From positions 1 to 56,737 of the forward strand of contig JAGQWJ010000017.1 of assembly GCA_020437395.1 (NCBI GenBank): a DNA stretch of 56,737 nt, read 5' to 3'. Positions 1-9,119 of this stretch are shown piece by piece; position 1 is the stretch's first letter; every line of letters starts with the position of its first letter. The notes under the pieces were generated by a model that was not told the origin of the DNA, did not search any database, and saw only the letters and a list, made by a program, of their open reading frames with translations. The position numbers and the translations under genes are program-made. The DNA comes from Ignavibacteriota bacterium (GTDB lineage Bacteria > Bacteroidota > Ignavibacteria > Kapaibacteriales > UBA2268).

Positions 1-20
1 ACTGTTAGGATTCTTACATA

Positions 21-1310
21 ATGAAACATTTAATATCTATTCTATTATTACTTGCTCTTATTTCTTGTGGCGAAGATAAAACGGTTGTTGCTCCTAATAA
101 TGATAATTTGTTAGTTGGGAGTATCAGAGGGACACTTACTGATATTGGTACCAACGAACCTATTGTTGGTGCGTTTATCAAAACTTCCCCTCTCTCTTCT
201 ACTACAAAGTCAAATGATGATGGTACTTTCTATTTAGAAACTATTGGGCCTGAACTTTACGATATTATAATAACTCATGAAGACTACATTGAGTTCAAAG
301 ACAAAATTAGAGTTAGTGGGGGAATTACAAATAATATAGAGTTTCAACTTATTTCTAGAAAGTCTTTAAACAAACCCCCTAATGTTCCTAATAGTATCTA
401 CCCTCAAGAAAAATCAAAAGTTGGATCGAAAGAATTTAGATTCCGTTGGGAAGCAACTGATCCTGACAATGATACTTTAGTTTATGATTTATATTTTGGG
501 TTAGCAAAAGAAGAATTGGAATTAATTGCAAGTAATATTAAAGAGAAATATTTCGATTTCAAATATGAATTAAAAGAAGACACTCAGTACTATTGGCAAG
601 TAATTGCTAAAGATAAATATTCACAAAGAGAGGGAATAAAGACACTATTCACATTCAAAGAACGATTAGTTGTAGATTTACCTGATTTAGTTGCTAATTG
701 GAAGTTTGATGGTAATGCAGAAGATTCTGGTATTCATGCACACGACGGTACTGAACTGAACGTTTTATATGTTGAAGATAGAGATGACAATGCCTTGAGT
801 GCAGCTTCATTCAATGGTATTACAAACTTTAATTCTAAAATCTTAGTATCGAATGAAATTCAGCTAAAAAATGAGTTTACGATTGCTATGTGGATTAAAC
901 CCGACCCTTCTTTGGGAGAAAATAGTAATGGCTACTTTGACATAGTTTCTAAATGGGGTTCTGGAAAACCATTAGCAGCATCTTGGGCCTTTGGAATTAA
1001 TAATAAAAGAAGAATATTCCTTGGGACTTATTCTAGTTCTTCAACTTTCAAAGAAACAACGGCTTTAGTCACTCCATCGCAGTGGACTCATATTGCTGTT
1101 ACTTTCAAAAATGGAATAGCTACTTTTTATTATAATGGAGTACAAGAGTCAGTACAATCAGGAATGCAAATCCCTCAAACATCAATTATTAATTTAAGTA
1201 TTGGCGGTAGAGCCGATCAACTTAGTTCATACCACGGAGTTATTGATGATCTTTATATATTTAGCAGAGAATTGGATGAAAATGAAGTCTTAAGTCTAAT
1301 GGAAAAATAG
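21..1310 (+). CDS. LamG-domain surface lipoprotein
   Basis: The product is 429 residues with a lipoprotein signal peptide ending in the lipobox LISC (Cys16), so it should be lipid-anchored in the envelope. Domains follow in order. Residues about 30-110 look like a carboxypeptidase regulatory-like beta-sandwich (GSIRGTLTD, then DDGTFYLETI). Residues about 118-215 look like a fibronectin type III module (FRWEATDPDNDTLVYDLYFG, then YYWQVIAKD). Residues about 222-425 form a LamG/concanavalin A-like domain (LVANWKFDGNAEDSG, FTIAMWIKPD, WTHIAVTFKNG, GVIDDLYIFSREL). This set is typical of glycan- or protein-binding surface lipoproteins in Bacteroidota; the ligand cannot be told. The next gene is a smaller lipoprotein of similar first domain, so the two probably share a transcript. 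Only 20 bases precede the start, so the promoter lies outside the window. Confidence 0.8.
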   Translation: MKHLISILLLLALISCGEDKTVVAPNNDNLLVGSIRGTLTDIGTNEPIVGAFIKTSPLSSTTKSNDDGTFYLETIGPELYDIIITHEDYIEFKDKIRVSGGITNNIEFQLISRKSLNKPPNVPNSIYPQEKSKVGSKEFRFRWEATDPDNDTLVYDLYFGLAKEELELIASNIKEKYFDFKYELKEDTQYYWQVIAKDKYSQREGIKTLFTFKERLVVDLPDLVANWKFDGNAEDSGIHAHDGTELNVLYVEDRDDNALSAASFNGITNFNSKILVSNEIQLKNEFTIAMWIKPDPSLGENSNGYFDIVSKWGSGKPLAASWAFGINNKRRIFLGTYSSSSTFKETTALVTPSQWTHIAVTFKNGIATFYYNGVQESVQSGMQIPQTSIINLSIGGRADQLSSYHGVIDDLYIFSRELDENEVLSLMEK

Positions 1311-1341
1311 AGAAGTTGTGTTAAGATTAATTACAGAGATA

Positions 1342-1704
1342 ATGAACTCAAAATTTAATTATATGAATATTTCAAAAAGTGGATTGATGATACTCGTTTT
1401 GATTATATCATTCCTAAGTGTTGGGTGTGAAAATAATTCAGTCGATTCAGTGAAAGATAATGGTAGTATCAAAAGGTATGTTTATGATTTTAGTACCGAT
1501 GAACCTTTAGCTAACTGCACCATAACACTTTTTCCTACAATTGGCTCAACTAGAAGTACTGACGATGGTTTGTTTTATTTTCCTTCTTTGGCACATGGTA
1601 GTTATGAAATTTTGTTTGAGAAAGAAGGATATAAACCTTATAATGGTGACGTTTGGGTACTAATCGACAAAAATACAGAACTCAATATTGTATTGAAAAA
1701 ATAG
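1342..1704 (+). CDS. small lipoprotein with carboxypeptidase regulatory-like domain
   Basis: This is a short lipoprotein whose signal peptide ends in the lipobox LSVGC. After a short linker comes one carboxypeptidase regulatory-like beta-sandwich (YVYDFSTDEPLANCTITLFP, then DDGLFYFPSLAHGSYEILFEKEGY), similar to the first domain of the preceding gene. The frame is open back to a GTG at 1318, but that gives an overlong leader. ATG at 1342 or ATG at 1363 is more likely, and neither has a clear Shine-Dalgarno sequence. It probably belongs to the same operon as the upstream LamG lipoprotein, whose stop lies about 30 bases away. The function is unknown; a small surface-exposed binding or scaffold module is the reasonable guess. 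Confidence 0.65.
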   Translation: MNSKFNYMNISKSGLMILVLIISFLSVGCENNSVDSVKDNGSIKRYVYDFSTDEPLANCTITLFPTIGSTRSTDDGLFYFPSLAHGSYEILFEKEGYKPYNGDVWVLIDKNTELNIVLKK

Positions 1705-1731
1705 ATAGAAAAGTATAATTATAATAATGCT

Positions 1732-1998
1732 ATGCAAAAAAAACCAAGTTTGCTATATAGAATTATTACTGGGATAACAGTTTTTGTATTTATTAATATA
1801 GCTATTTCGCTTTTTACTGTTGGGAATAAAGGATTTGGAGAAATTCAAATCATTTTCAATTTTGCTTTTGGTTTTATAATAATGTTCTATATTTTGTTCA
1901 GAGTCTTTAGTATATCGAAATCCACAAACGCTAAAAATACTAATAGTGGAGATACATCATCTTATAATAGTGACAATAAACCACTACATCCTAAGTAG
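1732..1998 (+). CDS. small two-helix membrane protein, unknown function
   Basis: The product is 88 residues with two hydrophobic segments, about 10-30 (IITGITVFVFINIAISLF) and 40-62 (IIFNFAFGFIIMFYILFRVF), followed by a polar, Asn/Ser-rich C-terminal tail. I recognise no family. It follows the two lipoproteins after 27 bases on the same strand, so it may be the last gene of that transcript. It is convergent with the broken Imm70-like gene just downstream. Confidence 0.5.
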   Translation: MQKKPSLLYRIITGITVFVFINIAISLFTVGNKGFGEIQIIFNFAFGFIIMFYILFRVFSISKSTNAKNTNSGDTSSYNSDNKPLHPK

Positions 1999-2020
1999 AA
2001 ATTAAATTTTATATTTTAAA

Positions 2021-2437
2021 TTACATTGACTTTATTGTAATTCCACTTTTCTCTGATTTGGCTTTGTTTATAGCTTTAAACAATACTTCAAATAAATCCT
2101 TTCAATCAGGTGTAACGAAATAATTAGAAAGATCTGTTATATCACTACTAATGTCCTCACCCCAAGGTGGTCTCTTGTTGATATCGTGTTTATCCCAAAC
2201 CAGTTTATTTGGCTTAAACTTTTTTAACTTTTTTCTGATTATTTTTAGTTCGGATTCTAATCCATCTAAGTGTTCATAGCTTATATGGCCATTGTAAAAC
2301 TCTTCTAAAGTATATGGATAGCTTTTCTTAAACAAGCCTTTAGTTAACCTTACATCTATCGTATCGAAAAAAGCTATTAAAAAGTCACCAGAGCCAATTT
2401 CATAAAGAAAATTCTTAGTGATTAAGTTAATACTCAT
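2021..2437 (-). pseudogene. Imm70-like immunity protein gene interrupted by in-frame TGA
   Basis: The uninterrupted part (2102-2437) encodes 111 residues that match what I remember of the Imm70 family of polymorphic-toxin immunity proteins: EIGSGDFLIAFFDTI near the N-terminus, a Leu/Lys-rich helix, NKLVWDKHDI, RPPWGEDIS and ITDLSNYFVTPD. Family members continue after FVTSD with GKDLFEVL. Here the codon after Asp is TGA (2102-2104), and the same frame then reads KDLFEVLFKAINKAKSEKSG and on to TAA at 2021-2023. A single GGA-to-TGA change therefore explains the interruption. TGA ends other genes in this window, for example at 17969 and 38783, so general recoding is unlikely. No toxin gene is adjacent. 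The gene is either a decaying orphan immunity gene, a truncated functional form, or a sequencing error. Confidence 0.6.
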
Positions 2438-2507
2438 AAATACAATTCTAAAATATTATTAGTAACATGATAATCAACTAAAATAATTCAAATTTTAAAT
2501 ATAAAAA

Positions 2508-2539
2508 AAAGCCGAATCAGTATTAACTAATTCGGCTTT
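2508..2539 (-). terminator. Rho-independent terminator of the 2636-4673 operon
   Basis: An inverted repeat AAAGCCGAAT / ATTCGGCTTT is followed, on the minus strand, by a run of T residues (2503-2510). It lies about 100 bases downstream of the stop at 2636. It is nearly identical to the rpoC terminator at 4783-4815, including the loop. Confidence 0.75.
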
Positions 2540-2635
2540 GTAAGTTAAAATCAAGATTGATGCTATTGCTTTAGCAATTTTATTAATCTATTATTAATCT
2601 CTGTAAAATATACAACTGGATTAAGAAAAGATGAT

Positions 2636-3784
2636 TCAATATTTGAATTTGTATACTAAACAAGTATATTCTAAATCATTTTCAAAATAATATTCTTCAA
2701 TTTTTTTATTAAAATCTTCAATTGTGATTTTATTTTCAAATTTAAGGAATTGTTTAGGGTATGCAACGACTTTAAACAAACTTCCATCTATAATTCGAAA
2801 CGAATGATATAAACGAATAGTTTTTGAAGAAAGTATATCGTTTAAATTATCTTGGTAATCCATAAGTTCATTTTGTAATAAAACCCATTCATTATTCTTC
2901 TTCTTATAAATATCATATTTTACTCTGAACCATTCTTGACCATTTATAAGGGATGGATACGACCAAGATATCATAAACAGTGAATCATTTATAAATTCAC
3001 TCCTCCATATTTGACTAATTTCTGAAAGATAATGTCTTGTTTTGGATAGATGAGTAGATAAATAATTGTCACAAGGGTATTTTGGTATATCCTCAGATCC
3101 TGAAATCCAATTTGGACTAATCTTAATAATTGAGTCGAGAACTAAACCACTTTTTAAATCATAGAATTTAACAACATAATCAGTTAAACTAGATATAGAA
3201 ATTATCCCATTGTTAATATCAATCATTTTGCGTGGACCATGGTTAACTAAATCAATACCCTCTATATTTTCAAAAGGGATATATCTTAATTCATAACTTT
3301 TGAGATCCAGTTCAATGAATATTGTCTGAGATTCATATTTGCAATTATCATCAGAAAATTGAGAGTCAAAAAGATATACTTTTCCTTTGCTGATATAAAT
3401 GTTGGTTAAGTATAATTTAAGCTCAATTGATTTTACAAATCTAAGATTCTTCTTGTTGTCATGTTCAAATATGTAAACATTATTAAAGTCATTTACAACA
3501 ATATAATTTTCATTAATATCAAATGATACAAACCATTCTATAGTATCTTTTTTCATTAAATTGGATAGATTGTATTCTGATTTTTGACTCTTTAATTTAA
3601 CACCATTACTGAATTTACCAATTTGAAATAATTCCCCAGAAAATACTTTATAATTATTCTCTAATAAATCAAATTTTTTATCATATTCAAAAACAGATGT
3701 AAGTTCCCAATTATCGAGTAATTTTTGGGAACTTAATCCTGAATAACTAATAAAAAATATTATCAATATTTCTATAGTTTTCAT
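2636..3784 (-). CDS. secreted protein, probable beta-propeller, unknown function
   Basis: The product is 382 residues with an N-terminal hydrophobic signal segment (about residues 4-18, cut near SSQ). The rest is rich in short beta-strands separated by polar turns (for example WFVSFDINENYIVVNDFNNV, KGKVYLFDSQF, NNGIISISSLTDYVVKFYDL). This pattern looks like the six-bladed beta-propeller proteins common in Bacteroidota envelopes, but I cannot assign a family with certainty. It is the last gene of a three-gene unit and starts 3 bases after the stop of the small secreted protein upstream, which points to translational coupling. A strong terminator follows. Confidence 0.55.
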   Translation of the reverse strand: MKTIEILIIFFISYSGLSSQKLLDNWELTSVFEYDKKFDLLENNYKVFSGELFQIGKFSNGVKLKSQKSEYNLSNLMKKDTIEWFVSFDINENYIVVNDFNNVYIFEHDNKKNLRFVKSIELKLYLTNIYISKGKVYLFDSQFSDDNCKYESQTIFIELDLKSYELRYIPFENIEGIDLVNHGPRKMIDINNGIISISSLTDYVVKFYDLKSGLVLDSIIKISPNWISGSEDIPKYPCDNYLSTHLSKTRHYLSEISQIWRSEFINDSLFMISWSYPSLINGQEWFRVKYDIYKKKNNEWVLLQNELMDYQDNLNDILSSKTIRLYHSFRIIDGSLFKVVAYPKQFLKFENKITIEDFNKKIEEYYFENDLEYTCLVYKFKY

Positions 3785-3787
3785 ATA

Positions 3788-4225
3788 TTATGGAGAAACT
3801 ATAATCATTGAATTTGCAATCGTTCGACCAGTAGAATCTGTTGACCATGAGATAGAGCCATAATAAGTTGTGCTACCGACAATATGGTTTTCATTATAGT
3901 ATCCAACAAAAACACTGTCAGCTAATTGCTCTTGCAAATGAGTTGATAAGTCTATCTCTAAATCATATTCATCACTATCGTCATAATCTATCATCAATGG
4001 TGCACAGTGTAGGGTTCCTCCTCCTCTACATCTAACACCAGATATTACTGGTGGATCTCCTTTATATTGATTAGCTACAGTTTTATAACCAATAAGTTCT
4101 TCACCTCCTGTTTGTGCCATTTTTTCTCCACCTTCACAATCATAATCTATTGACTCACCACTATTATAAGACAATAGTAGTACAATAATTACACTTAACA
4201 TTGTATTATACTTACTTCTAAACAT
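3788..4225 (-). CDS. small secreted protein, Cys/Gly-rich middle, unknown
   Basis: The product is 145 residues with a signal-type N-terminus (TMLSVIIVLLLSYNSG). The mature part has Cys residues in YDCEGGEK, SGVRCRGGGTLHCAP and few elsewhere, then an acidic stretch (DYDDSDEYDLEID) and a Ser/Thr-rich C-terminus. A good ribosome binding site (AGGAG) precedes ATG 4225, and the start overlaps the stop of the upstream CxxC protein by 8 bases. I recognise no family. The arrangement of redox-type protein, small Cys-containing exported protein and propeller-like protein recalls Bacteroidota loci for small exported NVEALA-type peptides, but the NVEALA motif itself is absent. Confidence 0.55.
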   Translation of the reverse strand: MFRSKYNTMLSVIIVLLLSYNSGESIDYDCEGGEKMAQTGGEELIGYKTVANQYKGDPPVISGVRCRGGGTLHCAPLMIDYDDSDEYDLEIDLSTHLQEQLADSVFVGYYNENHIVGSTTYYGSISWSTDSTGRTIANSMIIVSP

Positions 4226-4673
4226 CGCAATTCTCCTTATATAAATTATAAAACATATTAAAAGTTGATTCTTCTAAATTCTTAGTAAATAGCTCATTGT
4301 AGTGATAATTATATTTTTTGTTTTCTATTTTTAGAATAACATTAGGTGAATTGTGTGTTTCAAACTCAGAAAAAAGTGAATCATCATTATAAAACAGCCA
4401 TATGTCTGGTATTATATATTTTTTGTAGGTTTCAATCAAAGATTTTCTAGTAATAATATTTCCGTCAGTCTTAAATACTAATATCGTTTTGATTTTTGAG
4501 TTGGAAACTATTGTATTTTCAAGTTTAATTAGACAATCATGGCAGGAAGGTCCATCAATTATTATTAATATATATTTTTCAAATTTATCAATATCAATAT
4601 TTTCATGTCTAATAGTTTCGAAACTATTAGAAGAGTATGTTAGCATAATAATATATATTAATAAGGCTTGCAT
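4218..4673 (-). CDS. thioredoxin-fold-like protein with CxxC motif
   Basis: The product is 151 residues with a short hydrophobic N-terminus (LLIYIIMLTYSS) that may be a signal peptide or anchor. It then has a pattern like a thioredoxin-fold protein: a hydrophobic strand KYILIIIDGPSCHDCLIKLE carrying CHDC, a second strand KIKTILVFKTDG, and a later strand NVILKIENKKYNY. The CHDC follows a beta-strand as in TlpA/redoxin proteins, but no cis-Pro loop is obvious, so a role in disulfide exchange is inference. It is the first gene of a three-gene unit; its 3' end overlaps the next start. Base composition is very AT-rich compared with the rpoC gene beside it. Confidence 0.5.
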   Translation of the reverse strand: MQALLIYIIMLTYSSNSFETIRHENIDIDKFEKYILIIIDGPSCHDCLIKLENTIVSNSKIKTILVFKTDGNIITRKSLIETYKKYIIPDIWLFYNDDSLFSEFETHNSPNVILKIENKKYNYHYNELFTKNLEESTFNMFYNLYKENCDV

Positions 4674-4707
4674 ATAACAAACAGGATATCTACTTAATCG
4701 TTAGGAC

Positions 4708-4726
4708 AAGTTAAGTTAAGTTAAGT
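4708..4726. repeat. short AAGTT tandem repeat
   Basis: Nearly four head-to-tail copies of AAGTT lie between the start of the CxxC gene and the rpoC terminator. This could be slippage-prone DNA in the promoter region of the 4218-4673 gene. Confidence 0.5.
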
Positions 4727-4782
4727 CCCAAATTTTTTCTTTATAAAACTAATATTTTTTTCAACATTATACAATAATAAAA

Positions 4783-4815
4783 AAAGCCGAATTAAGTATT
4801 AACTAATTCGGCTTT
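4783..4815 (-). terminator. Rho-independent terminator of rpoBC
   Basis: A perfect 12-base inverted repeat AAAGCCGAATTA / TAATTCGGCTTT is followed on the minus strand by a T run (4779-4785), 25 bases after the rpoC stop. Its loop and arms recur almost unchanged at 2508-2539. Confidence 0.85.
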
Positions 4816-4839
4816 GTAATTTGAGATAAAGACAGAAGA

Positions 4840-7800
4840 TTATGCTTCTATTTTCTCTTCTTTCACTTCTTCAACTGGTTTCGGATTGTGACCGAATATA
4901 TTACCGATAGTACTTGCTATATGCATATCTTGGTACTTTCTCAAACCAGTACCCGCAGGTATTAGTTGACCTAAGATGATGTTTTCCTTCAAGCCATTCA
5001 AGTAATCAACCTTAGCTGATATAGCAGCGTCAGAAAGAACAGCAGTCGTTTGTTGGAACGAAGCAGCTGACAACCAACTTTCAGTCTTAAGTGAAGCTTG
5101 AGTGATACCCAATAGTATCGGCTCACCAATAGACGGCTCTGCTGGTCTGAATTCAGGTGGTGTTTTGCCTTTCTTCTTCAAATCCTTAACTACTTGTTTT
5201 ACTTTTCTTCTAGGATACAGATAATTCTCATTGTAGTTAGAATCACCTTTGTCCGTTACAACTACTAATGATTTAACTGCCTCGTTTTCATCAATGAACC
5301 TAATTTTATCAAAGTTCTCATTTTCTAACATGTGAGTGTCACCTGAGTCAATGATTTTTACTTTCTGAAGCATTTGTCTTACAATTACTTCAATGTGTTT
5401 ATCATTTAGTTTCACACCTTGCATACGGTAAACTTCTTGTATCTCGTTTACTAAGTATTCTTGAACAGCGTGAGGACCTTTGATTTTCAATATATCGTGA
5501 GGGTTTATTGAACCTTCTGATATTCTATCGCCTGCACGAATAAAGTCCTTTTCTTGTACTAAGATATGACGCCCCACAGGAACTAAGTATTCAGCTTCTG
5601 TCTTCTCATCAAGAGAAGTTATCTTAACAACTCTTTGATTACGTTTAGGTTTTTCGAACGAAACAATACCGTCAATCTCAGTAACAATTGCAGGATTATG
5701 AGGTGAACGAGCTTCGAACAACTCTGTTACTCTTGGTAAACCACCCGTGATATCTCTCGTACGTCCCATATCTCTTGGAATCTTAACTAATTGAGTACCA
5801 GTACCAATATCCTCATTGTTTTCAACTCTTAGCTGAGCACGAGAAGGGATGTTGTAAGTTCTGATAACTTTATCATTTTCGTCAACAATCTCGATTGTTG
5901 GAGACTTAGTTCTATCTCTTGAATCAATTACGACTTTAGTAATGTGACCAGTTTGCTCATCGTTTACTTCTCGATAAGTAATGTTAGGAATCAAGTCTTT
6001 GTAATGTACTCTACCTGCAACTTCAGAAATGATAGCCGAGTTATACGGGTCCCATTCGTATAGTTGTTGTCCTTTAGAAACTTTCTCTCCGTCTTGTACT
6101 TCGATAGTCGCACCGTAGGTAGCATCGTAAGAAGTCAATTTACGGTTAGAATCAGGATCTATAATATTAATCACACCACTTCGCGAAACAACGATAGTAA
6201 TTTCACCAGATTCACCGTTATAAGAAACAGTTCTCATATTCTCGAATTGGATTATACCATCAAATTTAGCGTTAACAGTTGATTGTGATGCTACTAAAGA
6301 AGCCGAACCACCCGTGTGGAATGTACGAAGCGTAAGCTGTGTACCTGGTTCACCAATTGATTGTGAAGCGATTGTACCAACAGCTTCTCCTACATCGACA
6401 AGACGTGAAGTTGACATATTACGTCCGTAGCATTTTGCACAAACACCACGTCTGTTTTCACAAGTTAGTACTGACCTGATATTAACTTTCTCAACCGAAG
6501 ATCCTTCGATTTTCTGTGCAATACCTTCATCAATTATCTCACCACCTTTCACTAAAAGTTCATCAGTGATATGGTCAAAAATATCTACTAGAGCAACTCT
6601 ACCCAATATTCTTTCATAAAGAGGTTCTTTAACTTCTTCGCCATCTTTCAGAGCTTCCATTTCTACGCCCCTGATAGTACCACAATCACTATCTGTGATT
6701 ATCATATCTTGGGCAACATCGTGCAACCTACGAGTCAAATAACCCGCATCTGCTGTTTTCAATGCGGTATCGGCAAGACCTTTACGTGCACCGTGAGTAG
6801 AAATAAAGTACTCAAGAATAGAAAGACCTTCTTTGAAGTTTGAGATAATCGGGTTCTCAATTAGCTCACCCGTAGAACCAGAAACCGATTTCTTAGGTTT
6901 AGCCATTAGACCACGCATACCAGCTAATTGACGAATTTGTTCTTTCGAGCCTCTGGCTTGAGAGTCAAGCATCATCCAGAAAGAGTTAAATCCTTGTTTG
7001 TCTTTTGCTATTTCAGTATAAAGCTTATCTGCAACTCTGTTAGTAGCGTTTGACCATGTATCGATGATTTTATTGTATCTTTCACCACCACTAATTACAC
7101 CATTGATATAAGCCATTTCTATGCCTTCTACTTTCTTATCTGCAGAGTCAATGATTTTAGTTTTTAGTTCCGGAATCTTAACATCGTGAATACTTACAGA
7201 CAAACCACCTCTTGTAGCATAGTAAAATCCAAGTTCTTTTAGTTTATCTAAGAACTTTACAGTTACGTCGAGTCCAGCAGCTCTGAAACAAGAACCAATA
7301 ATTTGTCTTAATCTTTTCTTAGTTAATAACTCGTTGATATAACCCATTTCCTCAGGTACAATGTCATTGAACATTGCTCTACCAACAGTAGTCTCTATAA
7401 TTTCCCCTTTCCAACGAAGCTTAATTTTCGCATGCAAATGAACAATTTTATTGTCATAAGCCAATTTTACTTCTTCTGTACTACCAAATACTTTACCTTC
7501 ACCTTGAGCATCTGGTTTGTGTTTTGTCAAATAATAAACACCTAATACCATATCTTGCGACGGAACAGCAATTGGATCTCCATTCTGCGTATGCATAATA
7601 TTATGAGGTGCAAGAATAAGCAAAAACGCTTCTAATTGAGCTTCATAGCTTATTGGTAAATGGACTGCCATTTGGTCACCGTCAAAATCGGCGTTGAATG
7701 CAGTACAAACCAATGGGTGCAATTGAATTGCCTTACCTTCTACCAATCTTGGTTGGAATGCTTGGATACCCAAACGGTGAAGAGTAGGGGCACGGTTAAG

Positions 7801-9090
7801 CATAACAGGATGTCCCTGAATTACTTTCTCTAATATGTCCCAAACTTCATCTGTTTTTCTCTCTACCAATTTTTTGGCAGATTTTACAGTTTTTACGTAA
7901 CCACGTTCAATTAACTTACGAATAATAAACGGTTTGAAAAGCTCAACTGCCATATCCTTAGGAAGACCACATTCGTGCAGTTTCAACTCTGGACCGACTA
8001 CAATTACCGAACGGCCAGAATAGTCAACACGTTTACCAAGTAAGTTTTGACGAAATCTACCTGATTTTCCTTTTAAAGTATCAGCTAAAGACTTTAATGC
8101 TCTTTGTGAATCACTACGAACCGCTCTTCTTGAATTATCAAACAAAGCATCAACAGATTCTTGAAGCATACGTTTCTCATTTCTAAGAATAACCTCAGGA
8201 GCTTTGATGTCTATTAATCTTTTAAGACGATTATTTCTAATTATAACCCTTCTATAAAGATCATTCAAATCAGAAGTAGCAAATCTACCACCTTCCAAAG
8301 GCACAAGTGGTCTTAGGTCAGGAGGTATAACCGGAATAATGTCCAAAACCATCCAATCAGGATCGTTCGGCATTTCTTTCTCAGCATTAGGTCCAAAAGA
8401 ATCCAAAATTGTTAATCTTTTTAGAATATCTTTTTTTCTTGTTTGAGAAGTCTCAGTTTTTAATCTTTCTTTTAATCTATGATAATCTTTAATTGGCTCT
8501 ACTCTTTTAAGAAGCTCTTTTATAGCTTCTCCACCAATTAGAGCAATAAATTTTGCTTCATCTTCATCGTCCATCTCGAAGTGTTCTGGAGGTAACGAAT
8601 CCATAACTTCTAGATATTGTTCTTCCGTCAATAAATCTTTATTTTGAAGACCAGTTCCACCAGGTTGAACAACAACATAAGATTCATAGTAAGCAATTCT
8701 TTCTACGTCTTTAGTTGTCATACCTAAGATACCTGCAATTTTACTTGGCAGTGTACGAAGGAACCAAACGTGAACAACAGGCACTGCAAGCATAATGTGT
8801 CCCATACGTTCACGACGTACAGATTTTTGGGTAACTTCTACCCCACATCTATCACAGACTATCCCTTTGTATCTGATTCTTTTATATTTACCACACGCAC
8901 ATTCCCAATCTTTGATTGGTCCAAAGATTTTCTCACAGAAAAGACCATCCTTCTCAGGTCTGAAAGAACGATAGTTAATAGTTTCCGGTTTAGTTACTTC
9001 CCCTCTTGACCTATTAAGTATGTCATCTGGTGAAGCAATCTTAATGGAAATCTTGTCATATCCTTTTTTCGGTAATGGTATTGATTGCAT
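4840..9090 (-). CDS. rpoC: DNA-directed RNA polymerase subunit beta'
   Basis: The largest RNA polymerase subunit, 1416 residues, the usual size for Bacteroidota-type beta'. The N-terminal zinc finger is visible at about residues 64-85 (CACGKYK, CDRCGV). The catalytic motif [12 protein letters not shown] lies near residues 464-475 and carries the three Asp residues that hold the active-site magnesium. The second zinc site is seen as [13 protein letters not shown] near residue 880, with the distant Cys of DSDCGTIRG near 800. The trigger-loop and bridge-helix region ([23 protein letters not shown]) is intact. A good AGGAG site precedes ATG 9090. rpoB ends 29 bases upstream, so the two are cotranscribed; a strong terminator follows. 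Confidence 0.99.
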   Translation of the reverse strand: MQSIPLPKKGYDKISIKIASPDDILNRSRGEVTKPETINYRSFRPEKDGLFCEKIFGPIKDWECACGKYKRIRYKGIVCDRCGVEVTQKSVRRERMGHIMLAVPVVHVWFLRTLPSKIAGILGMTTKDVERIAYYESYVVVQPGGTGLQNKDLLTEEQYLEVMDSLPPEHFEMDDEDEAKFIALIGGEAIKELLKRVEPIKDYHRLKERLKTETSQTRKKDILKRLTILDSFGPNAEKEMPNDPDWMVLDIIPVIPPDLRPLVPLEGGRFATSDLNDLYRRVIIRNNRLKRLIDIKAPEVILRNEKRMLQESVDALFDNSRRAVRSDSQRALKSLADTLKGKSGRFRQNLLGKRVDYSGRSVIVVGPELKLHECGLPKDMAVELFKPFIIRKLIERGYVKTVKSAKKLVERKTDEVWDILEKVIQGHPVMLNRAPTLHRLGIQAFQPRLVEGKAIQLHPLVCTAFNADFDGDQMAVHLPISYEAQLEAFLLILAPHNIMHTQNGDPIAVPSQDMVLGVYYLTKHKPDAQGEGKVFGSTEEVKLAYDNKIVHLHAKIKLRWKGEIIETTVGRAMFNDIVPEEMGYINELLTKKRLRQIIGSCFRAAGLDVTVKFLDKLKELGFYYATRGGLSVSIHDVKIPELKTKIIDSADKKVEGIEMAYINGVISGGERYNKIIDTWSNATNRVADKLYTEIAKDKQGFNSFWMMLDSQARGSKEQIRQLAGMRGLMAKPKKSVSGSTGELIENPIISNFKEGLSILEYFISTHGARKGLADTALKTADAGYLTRRLHDVAQDMIITDSDCGTIRGVEMEALKDGEEVKEPLYERILGRVALVDIFDHITDELLVKGGEIIDEGIAQKIEGSSVEKVNIRSVLTCENRRGVCAKCYGRNMSTSRLVDVGEAVGTIASQSIGEPGTQLTLRTFHTGGSASLVASQSTVNAKFDGIIQFENMRTVSYNGESGEITIVVSRSGVINIIDPDSNRKLTSYDATYGATIEVQDGEKVSKGQQLYEWDPYNSAIISEVAGRVHYKDLIPNITYREVNDEQTGHITKVVIDSRDRTKSPTIEIVDENDKVIRTYNIPSRAQLRVENNEDIGTGTQLVKIPRDMGRTRDITGGLPRVTELFEARSPHNPAIVTEIDGIVSFEKPKRNQRVVKITSLDEKTEAEYLVPVGRHILVQEKDFIRAGDRISEGSINPHDILKIKGPHAVQEYLVNEIQEVYRMQGVKLNDKHIEVIVRQMLQKVKIIDSGDTHMLENENFDKIRFIDENEAVKSLVVVTDKGDSNYNENYLYPRRKVKQVVKDLKKKGKTPPEFRPAEPSIGEPILLGITQASLKTESWLSAASFQQTTAVLSDAAISAKVDYLNGLKENIILGQLIPAGTGLRKYQDMHIASTIGNIFGHNPKPVEEVKEEKIEA

Positions 9091-9119
9091 AGGAGTACTC
9101 CTATTTATATATTTTTAGT

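Noticed and set aside
3788..4225. NVEALA-type exported peptide
   Set aside because: The gene context is suggestive, but the NVEALA motif and the usual peptide length are absent.
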